This document shows, piece after piece, positions 15,279-23,557 of a stretch of DNA of 64,000 nt (position 1 is its first letter; the number at the start of each line of letters is the position of its first letter). The stretch comes from Mesorhizobium sp. SOD10 (GTDB lineage Bacteria > Pseudomonadota > Alphaproteobacteria > Rhizobiales > Rhizobiaceae), in assembly GCA_000824805.1 (NCBI GenBank), contig CCNA01000060.1, positions 248,001-312,000 on the forward strand, given 5' to 3'. The notes beneath the pieces were generated by a model. It made no database searches. It saw nothing but the letters and a program-made list of their open reading frames with translations, and was not told where the DNA came from. Made by a program: the position numbers and the translations under genes.

Positions 15279-16379
15279 TTAACGTTGAATGGTGCCGGTC
15301 TCCGCGATGATTTTGGGATAGGGACCGATCGATATCGTATAGCTGAAGTTGGCTGAGCCTTTTTCCTGCTTCGAAGGGCTGCGCACAACCCAGTCGTAGA
15401 CGCCGGAGACCATGCAGCGATCGTTGGCGCAGGTCACCGCAATGCTTTCATCGCGGACGTTAGACACGCGGTCGGGCCACTGCTTGTAATAGTTCCTCTT
15501 GTTCTGAATGATCGACCTCAAGCTCGTCGGCTTGCCATAATAATCGACTTTGGGAGCATAGGACGCCTGGGCTTGGGCAATCGCGAAATCGTCGTTGTCG
15601 CCGTGATGCTCGATGAGATCCCTGACGAAGGCGACCGCAATGCTCTCCGGCTCCTGCCTGGCCTCGGGTGCAGGAGCAGATTCCGGGACCGGATTTGGCA
15701 CGGTTGGCACTTGCGACGTATCTGTGGGTGGTTGGTTCGCCGCAACATTGGTCACACGCAATTCAGCCATTTCGCCGGCCGATAGATATCTTAGGTCGCG
15801 CTTGCCATACGTCGAAGCCAATTCGATCAGCTTGGGGTCCACTCCCATCTCGATGACATAGGATATGATTGCGGCCGTTCCGAACTGGACACGGGCCTCG
15901 GCTTCCTGGGTGGACATCCCGTCAGCCGGTTTGAGAAATGCCCGGTGAATGCCGATGGAACGTGGTTCGGCGAAACGGTGGATGCCACCCAGGAAAGCCA
16001 GTGAGCAGGCTGAAGCGCACTGCAGTTGGTGAACCTGAAGCGTATCCAATCCCGCTGCGCGGATCATACGCCCCAACCGAATGGCACTCCCGACGTTGCC
16101 GCCAGGGGAGTTAAATACAATCACCCTGGCTCCGCTGCTCACAACCGCGCGGTTAAATTCATTTAAGGATTGATTGGCGTCGAACTCACCGGAGACAACG
16201 AGCATTGGCCGCTGACCCGGAGGAGAAGCCGGAGTGTACTCCAAAGCCTTGACCTGAGACGTCGCTGCCGCGACGACGGATCCGACCCCCAGAAACAGAG
16301 AAACTATGCGCACAACCTGACAGAGCCCCAACCTGCCTGTCGCAACTAAGAACCTCTTAACGGGCTCTTTCAAGTGCAT
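15279..16379 (-). CDS. Exported ClpP/SppA-like serine protease-type protein
   Basis: 366 residues. An N-terminal hydrophobic segment (VVRIVSLFLGVGSVVAAAT) suggests export or membrane anchoring. Residues about 55-200 have a crotonase/ClpP-like fold: VIVFNSPGGNVGSAIRLG is the oxyanion segment, QCASACSLAFLGG holds the likely nucleophile Ser, and SIGIHRAF the His. After a Pro-rich linker (residues about 215-240) a second domain follows (ALVRDLIEHHGDNDD-like, then GKPTSLRSIIQNKRNYY and a CANDRCMVSG disulfide-like motif). It sits directly downstream of tRNA-Leu on the same strand, and its codon use looks less GC-biased than its neighbours. Substrate unknown. Confidence 0.7.
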   Translation of the reverse strand: MHLKEPVKRFLVATGRLGLCQVVRIVSLFLGVGSVVAAATSQVKALEYTPASPPGQRPMLVVSGEFDANQSLNEFNRAVVSSGARVIVFNSPGGNVGSAIRLGRMIRAAGLDTLQVHQLQCASACSLAFLGGIHRFAEPRSIGIHRAFLKPADGMSTQEAEARVQFGTAAIISYVIEMGVDPKLIELASTYGKRDLRYLSAGEMAELRVTNVAANQPPTDTSQVPTVPNPVPESAPAPEARQEPESIAVAFVRDLIEHHGDNDDFAIAQAQASYAPKVDYYGKPTSLRSIIQNKRNYYKQWPDRVSNVRDESIAVTCANDRCMVSGVYDWVVRSPSKQEKGSANFSYTISIGPYPKIIAETGTIQR

Positions 16380-16531
16380 TTGATGCGCAAAAGGTCGTAG
16401 CTAGCCGAGCATGAAGGCCTTGCTCGCGCCGCCAAATGGCTCCGGTCCTTTTAGCCAAGGCTTCGGAAAGGTCCTTGCCTGTGACTGATCTCCAGGGTGG
16501 CCTGCCACCCGAAGCTCGTCAGAGCGAAAGG

Positions 16532-16616
16532 TGGTGCGGATGAAGGGACTCGAACCCCCACGCCTTTCGGCACTGGAACCTAAATCCAGGGCGTCTACCA
16601 ATTCCGCCACATCCGC
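16532..16616 (-). tRNA. tRNA-Leu (anticodon UAG)
   Basis: 85 bases including an encoded CCA end. The acceptor stem GCGGATG pairs with CATCCGC, followed by A and CCA. The anticodon stem CTGGA/TCCAG encloses the loop TTTAGGT, giving anticodon TAG (reads CTA/CTG). A long variable arm (GCCGAAAGGCG-type) and a GGGTTCGAGTCC T-arm confirm the class II tRNA-Leu. A + ORF-like reading across it is not a gene. Confidence 0.96.
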
Positions 16617-16957
16617 TTTCCCCGGCAATCCCATGTAGCCATCATTCTGTCAATGTCGGGTCTCAATCCATGCTTATGGGCTGGAAGCGAAGATAGTTGA
16701 AAATTAGCCTAGCCTGTGACAAAAGGCGTGTCGAATGTGACGGAACGTGAATTTCCGCTTCGGCAAAATGTGAAAAGTTCCAGGAAAAACAAGAGCTTAT
16801 TCGCATTTTGCAAGCTTTATTCAGGGGAATTTGAACCGCATCGGCGGTCAAATCGCCGGGTTCCGTACCAAAAGCCATTTCCGGCAAGATCATACCGGCA
16901 GGCTGTAAACGGCTAAAACCGTTTGGCTGTCTCATTGGTGAAAACAAAGGTTCTAGG
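16617..16957. other. Intergenic region between tRNA-Leu and tig
   Basis: 340 bases with no convincing gene. It is more AT-rich than its surroundings (for example a run near AAACAAGAGCTTATTCGCATTTTGC) and presumably holds the divergent promoters for tRNA-Leu and tig. No clear repeat or hairpin is seen. Confidence 0.5.
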
Positions 16958-18457
16958 ATGCAGGTCACCGAAACGCTCAACTCCGGTCTCAAGCGCGAGA
17001 TCAAGATCACCGTGCCGGCCGGTGACATGGAAGCCAAGCTGATGGCGCGGCTGAACGATGCCCGCGGCAAGGTGCGCATCAACGGCTTCCGCCCGGGCAA
17101 GGTGCCGGTGCAGCATCTGCGTAAGATGTATGGCAAGTCGTTCATGGCCGAGGTCGTCAACGAGATCCTCAACGACTCGACCCGGTCGATTATCTCGGGG
17201 CGCGGCGAAAAGGCCGCCATGCAGCCCGAAGTGATCATGACCGAGGACGAGAAGGAGGCCGAGAAGATCCTGGCCGGCGGCGCCGACTTCGAATTCAGCC
17301 TCAACTACGAGGTCATCCCGGCGATCGAGGTCAAGGATTTCTCCGACATCAAGGTGACGCGTCAGGTCTATGACGTGCCGGAGCAGGAAGTCGACGATCA
17401 GGTCAAGCGCGTTGCCGAATCGGCGCGCAGCTACGAGCCGAAGACCGGCAAGGCCGCCGAGGGCGACCGCGTGAGCATCGACTATGTCGGCAAGATCGGC
17501 GGCGAAGCCTTCGCCGGCGGTGCTGGCACCGACCAGCCGCTGGTACTCGGCTCCAAGGAGTTCATCCCGGGCTTCGAGGATCAGCTGATCGGCACGAAGG
17601 CCGGCGACGAGAAGCAGATCACCGTCACGTTCCCCGAAAACTACCAGGCGGCGCATCTGGCCGGCAAGGAAGCCACGTTCGACGTGACCGTCAAGGAAGT
17701 GTCGGCACCCGGCGCGCTCGAAATCAATGACGAGACAGCCAAGAATCTCGGTCTGGAATCGCTCGAGCGCCTGCGCGAGATCGTGCGCGGCCAGCTCGAG
17801 AACCAGTTTGGCTCGATGACCCGCCAGAAGGTGAAGCGCCAGCTCCTTGACCAGCTCGACGCATCCTATTCCTTCGAGGCGCCGTCGAAGCTCGTCGAGG
17901 CTGAGTTCAACAACATCTGGGCTCAGGTCAACCGCGACCTCGAAGCTGCCGGCCGTACCTTCGCCGACGAAGAGACGACGGAAGAAGAGGCGCGCGCCGA
18001 ATATATGCGCCTTGCCGAGCGCCGCGTGCGGCTTGGCCTGGTCCTGGCCGAGATCGGCGAGAAGGCCGGCGTCACAGTGTCGGACGAGGAACTGCAGCGC
18101 GGCCTGTTCGAGCAGGTGCGCCGTTTCCCGGCCAACCAGCAGCAGGAAGCCTTCGAGTTCTACCGCAGCAACCCGGAAGCCATCAACGCGCTGCGGGCGC
18201 CGATGTTCGAGGAGAAGGTCGTCGACTATCTGCTCGGCCAGATTTCGGTCACTGACGTCAAGGTCGGCAAGGACGAGCTGATGGCTGACGACGAAGAGGC
18301 CGAAACCGCGACCAAGGCGAAGCCGGCCAAGAAGGCCTCCCCGAAGAAGGCCGAACCCAAGGCAAGTGAGGCAAAGGCGGACGAAGCTGCCGGCGAGGCC
18401 GAGGAGCCGAAGAAGAAGGCCGCGCCGAAGAAGAAGGCTGCCAAGGAAGCCGAGTAA
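16958..18457 (+). CDS. tig: Trigger factor
   Basis: Ribosome-associated chaperone and peptidyl-prolyl isomerase that binds nascent chains at the exit tunnel. 499 residues. The N-terminal ribosome-binding domain contains the signature GFRPGKVPVQHL; the FKBP-like PPIase domain spans about residues 155-245 (GDRVSIDYVGKIGGEAF); and the C-terminal substrate-binding arm follows. The last about 60 residues are a Lys/Ala/Glu-rich low-complexity tail (KKAAPKKKAAKEAE), longer than in E. coli but usual in rhizobia. It ends with a clear terminator. Confidence 0.96.
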   Translation: MQVTETLNSGLKREIKITVPAGDMEAKLMARLNDARGKVRINGFRPGKVPVQHLRKMYGKSFMAEVVNEILNDSTRSIISGRGEKAAMQPEVIMTEDEKEAEKILAGGADFEFSLNYEVIPAIEVKDFSDIKVTRQVYDVPEQEVDDQVKRVAESARSYEPKTGKAAEGDRVSIDYVGKIGGEAFAGGAGTDQPLVLGSKEFIPGFEDQLIGTKAGDEKQITVTFPENYQAAHLAGKEATFDVTVKEVSAPGALEINDETAKNLGLESLERLREIVRGQLENQFGSMTRQKVKRQLLDQLDASYSFEAPSKLVEAEFNNIWAQVNRDLEAAGRTFADEETTEEEARAEYMRLAERRVRLGLVLAEIGEKAGVTVSDEELQRGLFEQVRRFPANQQQEAFEFYRSNPEAINALRAPMFEEKVVDYLLGQISVTDVKVGKDELMADDEEAETATKAKPAKKASPKKAEPKASEAKADEAAGEAEEPKKKAAPKKKAAKEAE

Positions 18458-18484
18458 CGGGGTTTCGATATTGCGATTTAGAGA

Positions 18485-18506
18485 GGCCGCCTTCGGGCGG
18501 CCTTTT
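18485..18506 (+). terminator. Rho-independent terminator of tig
   Basis: A perfect 7-bp stem GGCCGCC/GGCGGCC with a TTCG tetraloop followed by TTTT, 27 bases after the tig stop codon. Confidence 0.85.
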
Positions 18507-18649
18507 CATTAGGATCTGCTTCATTGTGGCGGCGCGGCAACACAAGCAATCTGTCTTGATGGTCCGCTGCTGGCGATACCAGCCGTTGAACATTATCTGC
18601 GTTTCATCGCATTCGCGGGTGTTTGGAGGCATTGGTGAGGCTGGGGTTC

Positions 18650-19162
18650 ATGATGAGAGACGTGGTCGCCGCCGCGGCGCTCTTGTTTGCCGCAGCAACC
18701 GGCACCGCGCTGGCCGAGCCGAATCTCGGCAATTGGAGCGTCGGCGCCGGCGACAATGGTCAGATCACGGCATCGCTGCACGCCAGCAACAAGCTCATCA
18801 CCGGGGGCGGAGCCCTGGGCTACAGCCCGGTGCTCACCTTGGCTTGCCGGCCCGACGGCGAACCGCGGTGGAGCGAATGGCTCCAGCTCAACGACGCCGT
18901 CTCCGCCAGCCGAAAGATCACCATCTCCGTCATTGTCGATGGCGGCGAGAAAATCGATGAAAGCTGGTCGGTCGGCCCGCGGGGCAGAAGGCTGTTCAGG
19001 GATGGAGACGACGGCATCAGGCGTCTGGTTTCGGCGAACCGGCTGACGCTGTCATGGCGCTTCGGCCTGCTGTCAGGCCGCGGCGAAGCCGATTTCGAGC
19101 TCGCCGGTCTTCCCGAGGCGATCGGGCAGATCGCGGCGAGCTGCAAAACCGATCCGCCCTGA
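18650..19162 (+). CDS. Secreted protein of unknown function
   Basis: 170 residues from ATG 18650, with GAGG 9 bases upstream; TTG or GTG codons further upstream are in frame. A Sec signal peptide (VVAAAALLFAAATGTALA, cleavage after ALA) precedes a domain with one pair of cysteines (LACRPDG and ASCKTDPP). It contains KITISVIVDGGEKIDESW and an RGRRLFRDGDDGIRRLV stretch. The layout recalls periplasmic beta-rich proteins such as the invasion-associated locus B group, but no family is confidently recognised. Confidence 0.65.
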   Translation: MMRDVVAAAALLFAAATGTALAEPNLGNWSVGAGDNGQITASLHASNKLITGGGALGYSPVLTLACRPDGEPRWSEWLQLNDAVSASRKITISVIVDGGEKIDESWSVGPRGRRLFRDGDDGIRRLVSANRLTLSWRFGLLSGRGEADFELAGLPEAIGQIAASCKTDPP

Positions 19163-19393
19163 TCGCTGCCGTTCAGAACAGGCTTGCACTGCTTTTGCCC
19201 TTTGGGCAGCTACTCCTCAGCGCATGGCCTAAACCTTCGCAAAAACTGGCTTTTTGTACCCATTGGGTCAATTCTGTGGTATGTAGGTGCCGCAATTCCA
19301 CTGAAGAGACGCGGACGCCTGCCATGCAGGGTACGCCAGCGGCCTGGCGTGGCGCGGATCGTCCGACGTAAACGACGATCGGGAGGAAGTGCC

Positions 19394-19774
19394 ATGCGCG
19401 CAACCGCGCTTTTCATCGTCTTGTCCGCTACGACCCTCTTTGTGAGCCCATCGCAGGCGCAGGACGCCGCCGCAGGCGAGAAGGTGTTCACCAAGTGCAA
19501 GGTTTGCCACATTGCCGACCAGGACCAGAATAAGGTCGGCCCGTCTCTGCACGGCGTCATCGGGCGCACCGCGGGCACGCATCCCGGTTTCACCTATTCC
19601 ACGGCCATGATCGAGGCCGGAAAATCCGGCATCAAATGGGACGAGCCTACGCTGACAAAATATCTTCACGACCCCAAGGCGATGGTCAAAGGGACCAAGA
19701 TGGTGTTTCCCGGCCTCAAGAACGATCAGGACATAGCCAATGTTATCGCTTACCTGAAACAGTTCTCGAAGTAA
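19394..19774 (+). CDS. Soluble c-type cytochrome (cytochrome c2-like)
   Basis: 126-residue periplasmic class I cytochrome c. The signal peptide TALFIVLSATTLFVSPSQAQ is followed by the haem-binding CKVCH motif, GPSLHGVIGRTAG and the methionine ligand region KGTKMVFPGLKNDQD near the C-terminus. ATG 19394 has GGGAGGAAG upstream. It probably carries electrons to a terminal oxidase; the five-gene cytochrome c oxidase operon lies about 2 kb away on the opposite strand, so a partnership is plausible but not proven. The 230 bases before it show no gene. Confidence 0.92.
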   Translation: MRATALFIVLSATTLFVSPSQAQDAAAGEKVFTKCKVCHIADQDQNKVGPSLHGVIGRTAGTHPGFTYSTAMIEAGKSGIKWDEPTLTKYLHDPKAMVKGTKMVFPGLKNDQDIANVIAYLKQFSK

Positions 19775-20251
19775 GCAGCCCCTTCCAGCCCGGTCGGCGG
19801 TCGCCGGCTCGCCGACCGAAGCCGCCAGCAGTTGCGCTGCCGAAATGTCGCGTCCGCGCCGTCACGCCGGCAGCGCAAAGAATCCCAACACCAGCAGAAT
19901 GACTATGCCAAAGCCGAGTATGAGTAGCGTCCGCGTGTCCATGATGTTCGCCTTCGACCGGGCGCATGACCCCGAAAATCGGGAAAGGATCAAGCGCCAA
20001 TCAAAGTGATCCAGCGTCCTTTGCGCGCTCCAGAGGGCGCGCAGCGCTGTACAAGAATACCGCAAAAAAATCTCTGGAACCAGCATCCAGCCCTGGCCGG
20101 CCGCCGCACCCTTTTCCATTGAAAAGACGACAAATCGGGCACGAGGGAGTATGTTGGATGCCGGTGCAGGTCGCGGTTTGCGTGGCCAGCCATGCAAAGC
20201 GGAAGCACCGCGAATCCGCGACCTTGCCGGACCTGGTCTGGAGGAATGGTC
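19775..20251. other. Intergenic region before the DUF2189 gene
   Basis: 477 bases holding one possible 26-codon minus-strand gene (19862-19942) and otherwise no convincing coding sequence. No repeat of the window's palindromic families is seen. The DUF2189 promoter probably lies in the part near 20050-20200. Confidence 0.4.
19862..19942 (-). CDS. Possible 26-residue single-TM protein
   Basis: Encodes MDTRTLLILGFGIVILLVL followed by GFFALPA: two charged residues, then one continuous hydrophobic span long enough to cross the membrane. GAAGG lies about 10 bases upstream of the ATG. Very small membrane proteins of this shape exist near respiratory genes, but no family is recognised; conservation would decide. 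It could be a chance reading. Confidence 0.35.
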   Translation of the reverse strand: MDTRTLLILGFGIVILLVLGFFALPA

Positions 20252-21070
20252 ATGGCAAGCTTTCACGTGATTGCAGGCGCCAGCGAAACGCTGGAGCATA
20301 CCAGAGTGAGAAAGATCGGCATTTCTGATCTTTTCGATGCGCTCAGGCGCGGTGTCGACGACTTCATGGTCAAACCCTCGCACATCGTGTTTTTATGCAT
20401 GATCTATCCGCTGGTCGGCGTGGTGCTTGCCACCTGGACATCGGGAGCAAACGCGCTGCCGCTGCTGTTTCCGCTGGTGTCCGGCTTTGCACTGATCGGT
20501 CCATTCGCGGCGATCGGCCTGTACGAGATCAGCCGCAGACGGGAAGCCGGGCTCGATGCATCCTGGAGCCATGCTTTCGAGGTCAGGAACTCCCCGGCGC
20601 TGCCGGCCATCGCCGCGGTCGGGATCATGCTGTTTGCGATCTTCATCGCGTGGCTTTTGACCGCCAAGCTCTTCTACGAGTACCTGTTCGGTCCCGAGCC
20701 GCCGGCGTCGCTGTCCAGCTTCATAGCACAAATATTCGCCACCGGACGCGGCTGGACTTTGATCGTGCTGGGTCACGCAATAGGGTTCGTATTCGCCGTG
20801 GTCGTGTTGTGCACCACCGTGGTCGCGTTCCCGCTGCTGCTCGATCGCGATGTCGGCGCCTATGAGGCCATCCACACTTCGGTACGCGTGGTCCTGGCCA
20901 ACCCCATTGTAATGGCCGTCTGGGGACTTGTCGTCGCCGTTGGGCTCATTATCGGCTCTTTGCCGATATTTGCAGGGCTGGCCGTCGTGCTACCGATCCT
21001 CGGCCACTCCACCTGGCATGTTTACCGCAAGGTCGTAGAGCCGGCAACCGCCCCCACAACGTCGACGTAA
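20252..21070 (+). CDS. DUF2189 polytopic membrane protein
   Basis: 272 residues, about six hydrophobic segments. ATG 20252 is chosen because GGAGG at 20240-20244 lies 7 bases upstream; ATG 20246 is possible. The DUF2189 features are visible: RKIGISDLFDALRRGVDDF, the first TM pair ending LIGPFAAIGLYEISRRRE, then WSHAFEVRNSP, and a late VVAFPLLLDRDVGAYEA segment. Several members of this family were annotated as oxidase-associated, and here the gene sits between a cytochrome c and a cytochrome oxidase operon. The function is unestablished. Confidence 0.82.
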   Translation: MASFHVIAGASETLEHTRVRKIGISDLFDALRRGVDDFMVKPSHIVFLCMIYPLVGVVLATWTSGANALPLLFPLVSGFALIGPFAAIGLYEISRRREAGLDASWSHAFEVRNSPALPAIAAVGIMLFAIFIAWLLTAKLFYEYLFGPEPPASLSSFIAQIFATGRGWTLIVLGHAIGFVFAVVVLCTTVVAFPLLLDRDVGAYEAIHTSVRVVLANPIVMAVWGLVVAVGLIIGSLPIFAGLAVVLPILGHSTWHVYRKVVEPATAPTTST

Positions 21071-21110
21071 GCAGGCCCTGACGTGACGCACCGGCGAAAG
21101 TCTCGGTGCG

Positions 21111-21584
21111 TCAGAAGGCCGGATGGCTGAAGCGCGCCTGGCGGGCGTCCATCGTCAGGTTGCGGAAATCTTTGCCGCTGACATGCACAAGCGTCTTGTG
21201 ATCGCCGCCCTCGAAATAGATATCGGCGGCATCGCGCAGGCTTTCGTCCAGAATGACCGGCACATCATAAGCCGCACCGATCGGCGGTATGGCGCCGATG
21301 TCGCAATCGTCGAAAAGCGATACAACTTCGTCTTCGGAAGCGAGGCCGAGGCGCTTGTCCATGACGTCCTGCAGCTTGCCGAGTTCGATCCTGTGGGTGC
21401 TTGGCACCACGGCCAGTGCATAACCGAGTTCGTGATGAACGACCACGGATTTCGCCATGATGCTGCCGGGCACGTGCGCGGCAATAGCGGCCTGCCTGCT
21501 GGTGGCAGTTCGATGATGCCCAACGGTATCGTAGGGGATGCCCTTGCCGTCGATAAACTCTCTCAGTTTGTTTGCTATCGTCAT
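21111..21584 (-). CDS. YbaK/ProX-type aminoacyl-tRNA deacylase
   Basis: 157-residue protein of the YbaK/prolyl-tRNA editing superfamily, which hydrolyses mischarged aminoacyl-tRNAs. From ATG 21584 the protein starts MTIANKLREFIDGKGIPYD; the open frame runs on to 21629 but is not conserved. Family marks are HRTATSRQAAIAAHVPG, MAKSVVVHHELGYALAVVP and GAIPPIGAAYDVPVILDES. The specificity (Pro, Cys or other) cannot be assigned. It is downstream of the cytochrome oxidase operon on the same strand but separated by about 130 bases. Confidence 0.85.
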   Translation of the reverse strand: MTIANKLREFIDGKGIPYDTVGHHRTATSRQAAIAAHVPGSIMAKSVVVHHELGYALAVVPSTHRIELGKLQDVMDKRLGLASEDEVVSLFDDCDIGAIPPIGAAYDVPVILDESLRDAADIYFEGGDHKTLVHVSGKDFRNLTMDARQARFSHPAF

Positions 21585-21711
21585 TGTCCGCGTCCTTTGC
21601 TTGAGTTCACGGCGAGTACGCCAAACCAAAAATGGGTCGGCGGCCTGTTATTCAAGGCATCGGAGCCGGCCGTCCCGGCTGCTCATACTGCGGCTGGCCC
21701 CGTATAGGGTG

Positions 21712-22101
21712 TCAGGGGCCAGGCCCGAAAAACGCGATACGGGTCAGCAGCGTATAGTCGGCCTCGAAGACCATCATCGCCACGAAAACCAGCACCAATA
21801 TCGGCGGCAGGATGATTGCATACATCATCGCCAGCCGTTCCCAGGCCATGTGCATGAAGACGGCGACGATCAGTCCTGCCTTGAGCATCATGAAGATCAG
21901 GATCAGCGACCACCTGAGATAGCCGTGGAGACCGAAATAGTCGACCAGATAGGAGCAGGCGCTGAGAACGAACAGCCACGCCCAGACCACCAGATACAGC
22001 TTGATGGGGTGCTCCTGATGCGTCTCCGCCTTGGCGACGATCGCTCCGTCATGGGGATGCAGTGCGTGTTGTCCGAGACCGTTTGCGGTTGCTTCAGCCA
22101 T
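21712..22101 (-). CDS. Cytochrome c oxidase subunit IV family protein
   Basis: 129-residue membrane protein with three TM segments: LYLVVWAWLFVLSACSYLV, WSLILIFMMLKAGLIVAVF and MMYAIILPPILVLVFVAMM. The MMLKAGLIVAVFMHM motif is typical of prokaryotic subunit IV/CyoD-type proteins. It is the last gene of the oxidase operon (subunits II-I-III-III-IV on the minus strand), 27 bases after the second subunit III gene. It probably stabilises the complex. Confidence 0.82.
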   Translation of the reverse strand: MAEATANGLGQHALHPHDGAIVAKAETHQEHPIKLYLVVWAWLFVLSACSYLVDYFGLHGYLRWSLILIFMMLKAGLIVAVFMHMAWERLAMMYAIILPPILVLVFVAMMVFEADYTLLTRIAFFGPGP

Positions 22102-22128
22102 GTCTGCCTCTCAACAAAGGCCACCTTC

Positions 22129-22842
22129 TCACCAAAGATAGAAGAAGGCGAAAATGAACACCCAGACCAGGTCGACGAAGTGCCAGTAGAGTCCCATGAT
22201 CTCGACATTCTCGTAGCGGCCGCGGCGACTGGTGAAAAACCCGGGTCGTCCGATGTCGAAATCGCCGCGCCAGACTTTTCGCGCCACGATGATCAGGAAG
22301 ATCACGCCGATGGTCACGTGAGTGCCGTGGAAGCCGGTGATCATGAAAAAGCACGAGCCGAATTGCGCGGCTCCCCAGGGATTGCCCCACGGCCGGACCC
22401 CTTCGGTGATCAGCTTGGTCCATTCGAAGGCCTGCATGCCGACGAAGGTCGCGCCGAGCGCGGCGGTCAAAAGCATCAGGATCGCGGTCTTGCGGCGATC
22501 GCGGCGGTAGCCGAAATTGACGGCCATGGCCATGGTTCCGCTGCTCGAGATCAGAACGAAAGTCATGATGGCGATCAAGATCAGCGGGATCTCCGAGCCG
22601 CCGATGCGAAGGGCAAAGACCTCGCTCGGGTTCGGCCAGGGCACGCGCGTGGACATCCGCGCGGTCATGTAGGAAAGCAGGAAACAACCGAAGATGAATG
22701 TGTCGCTGAGCAGGAAAATCCACATCATGGCCTTGCCCCAGGACACGTTCTTGAACGCGCGCTGATCCGAGGCCCAGTCAGCGGCGATCCCGCGCCAGCC
22801 GTCGGGGCGATTCAACTGGCCGGTATGCGTCGTCTCAGCCAT
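22129..22842 (-). CDS. Cytochrome c oxidase subunit III (copy 2 in operon)
   Basis: 237-residue haem-copper oxidase subunit III with about five to six TM segments. Conserved features include KNVSWGKAMMWIFLLSDTFI near the start, QAFEWTKLI, FFMITGFHGTHVTIGV and the closing WHFVDLVWVFIFAFFYLW. The start at 22842 lies 10 bases after the previous gene's stop. Its direct neighbour (22853-23557) is also subunit III-like but quite different in sequence, so the operon encodes two. Confidence 0.88.
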   Translation of the reverse strand: MAETTHTGQLNRPDGWRGIAADWASDQRAFKNVSWGKAMMWIFLLSDTFIFGCFLLSYMTARMSTRVPWPNPSEVFALRIGGSEIPLILIAIMTFVLISSSGTMAMAVNFGYRRDRRKTAILMLLTAALGATFVGMQAFEWTKLITEGVRPWGNPWGAAQFGSCFFMITGFHGTHVTIGVIFLIIVARKVWRGDFDIGRPGFFTSRRGRYENVEIMGLYWHFVDLVWVFIFAFFYLW

Positions 22843-22852
22843 CGCCTGCCTC

Positions 22853-23557
22853 CTAGGTCAGCAATTGCCGGCAAATGTCGATGAACGTCGCGGCCCAGCC
22901 GGCGAGCAGGGCAAAGATGGCCAGCCAGACGAAAAGCAGGAAATGCCAGTACATGGCGCAGAGCTCGACGCTGAGGCGCAGCCGCTCCGGCCGCGTTCCG
23001 TTCCAGGCGCCGGCGCTCGTCCTGCCAAGGCCGACCAGCCCGCCCAGTATGTGCAGGCCATGCATCGCCGTGATCAAATAGAAGAAGCTGTTGGCCGGGT
23101 TGGAGGCCAGCAGGTAGCCGTCTTCGGTCAGTTGCCGCCAAGCCATCAATTGGCCGGCGAGGAAGGCGAGGGCGGTCAGTCCCGCCGTCGCAAGTCCGAG
23201 CCTGACCATATCCACCTGGCCCCGCCGCGCGGCGACGACGGCGCATTGCAGCGCGACGCTGCTCAGCACCAGCACGCCGGTGTTGAGCCAGAGCAGGCGC
23301 GGCAGCGGCAGCGGCCGCCAGTCCGACAGGCCCATGCGCATAAAGTAGGCGCTGGTGAACAACGAGAACAGGCAGCCGACGACGGCGAGGAAGACGCCGA
23401 GACCGATCTTGGCGGTGGGCAGGGCCGACCGGTCGAAGCCGACAAAGTCCCCGGCCGCGCCTTGCTCCAGCCACGGCTTTGCTGTCAGCCGCTGGTGCGA
23501 AAGCCACCAAGCGGCAAAGCCGGCAATCACCGACAGGAAGACCAGGATGACGCTCAT
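22853..23557 (-). CDS. Subunit III-like haem-copper oxidase protein (copy 1 in operon)
   Basis: 234 residues, seven predicted TM segments. It ends with the family hallmark AMYWHFLLFVWLAIFALL and contains NSFFYLITAMHGLHILGG, corresponding to the FHGTH region of classic subunit III. The N-terminal part, with the extra hydrophobic segment MSVILVFLSVIAGFAAWWL and an SALPTAKIGLGVFLAVVG stretch, resembles the divergent form seen in alternative aa3/caa3-type operons. It overlaps the ctaD stop by 4 bases, so translation is coupled. Whether both subunits III occur in one enzyme is unknown. Confidence 0.82.
   Translation of the reverse strand: MSVILVFLSVIAGFAAWWLSHQRLTAKPWLEQGAAGDFVGFDRSALPTAKIGLGVFLAVVGCLFSLFTSAYFMRMGLSDWRPLPLPRLLWLNTGVLVLSSVALQCAVVAARRGQVDMVRLGLATAGLTALAFLAGQLMAWRQLTEDGYLLASNPANSFFYLITAMHGLHILGGLVGLGRTSAGAWNGTRPERLRLSVELCAMYWHFLLFVWLAIFALLAGWAATFIDICRQLLT

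Noticed and set aside
16401..16634. Open frame across tRNA-Leu
   Set aside because: It reads through the tRNA and has no initiation signal or family resemblance.
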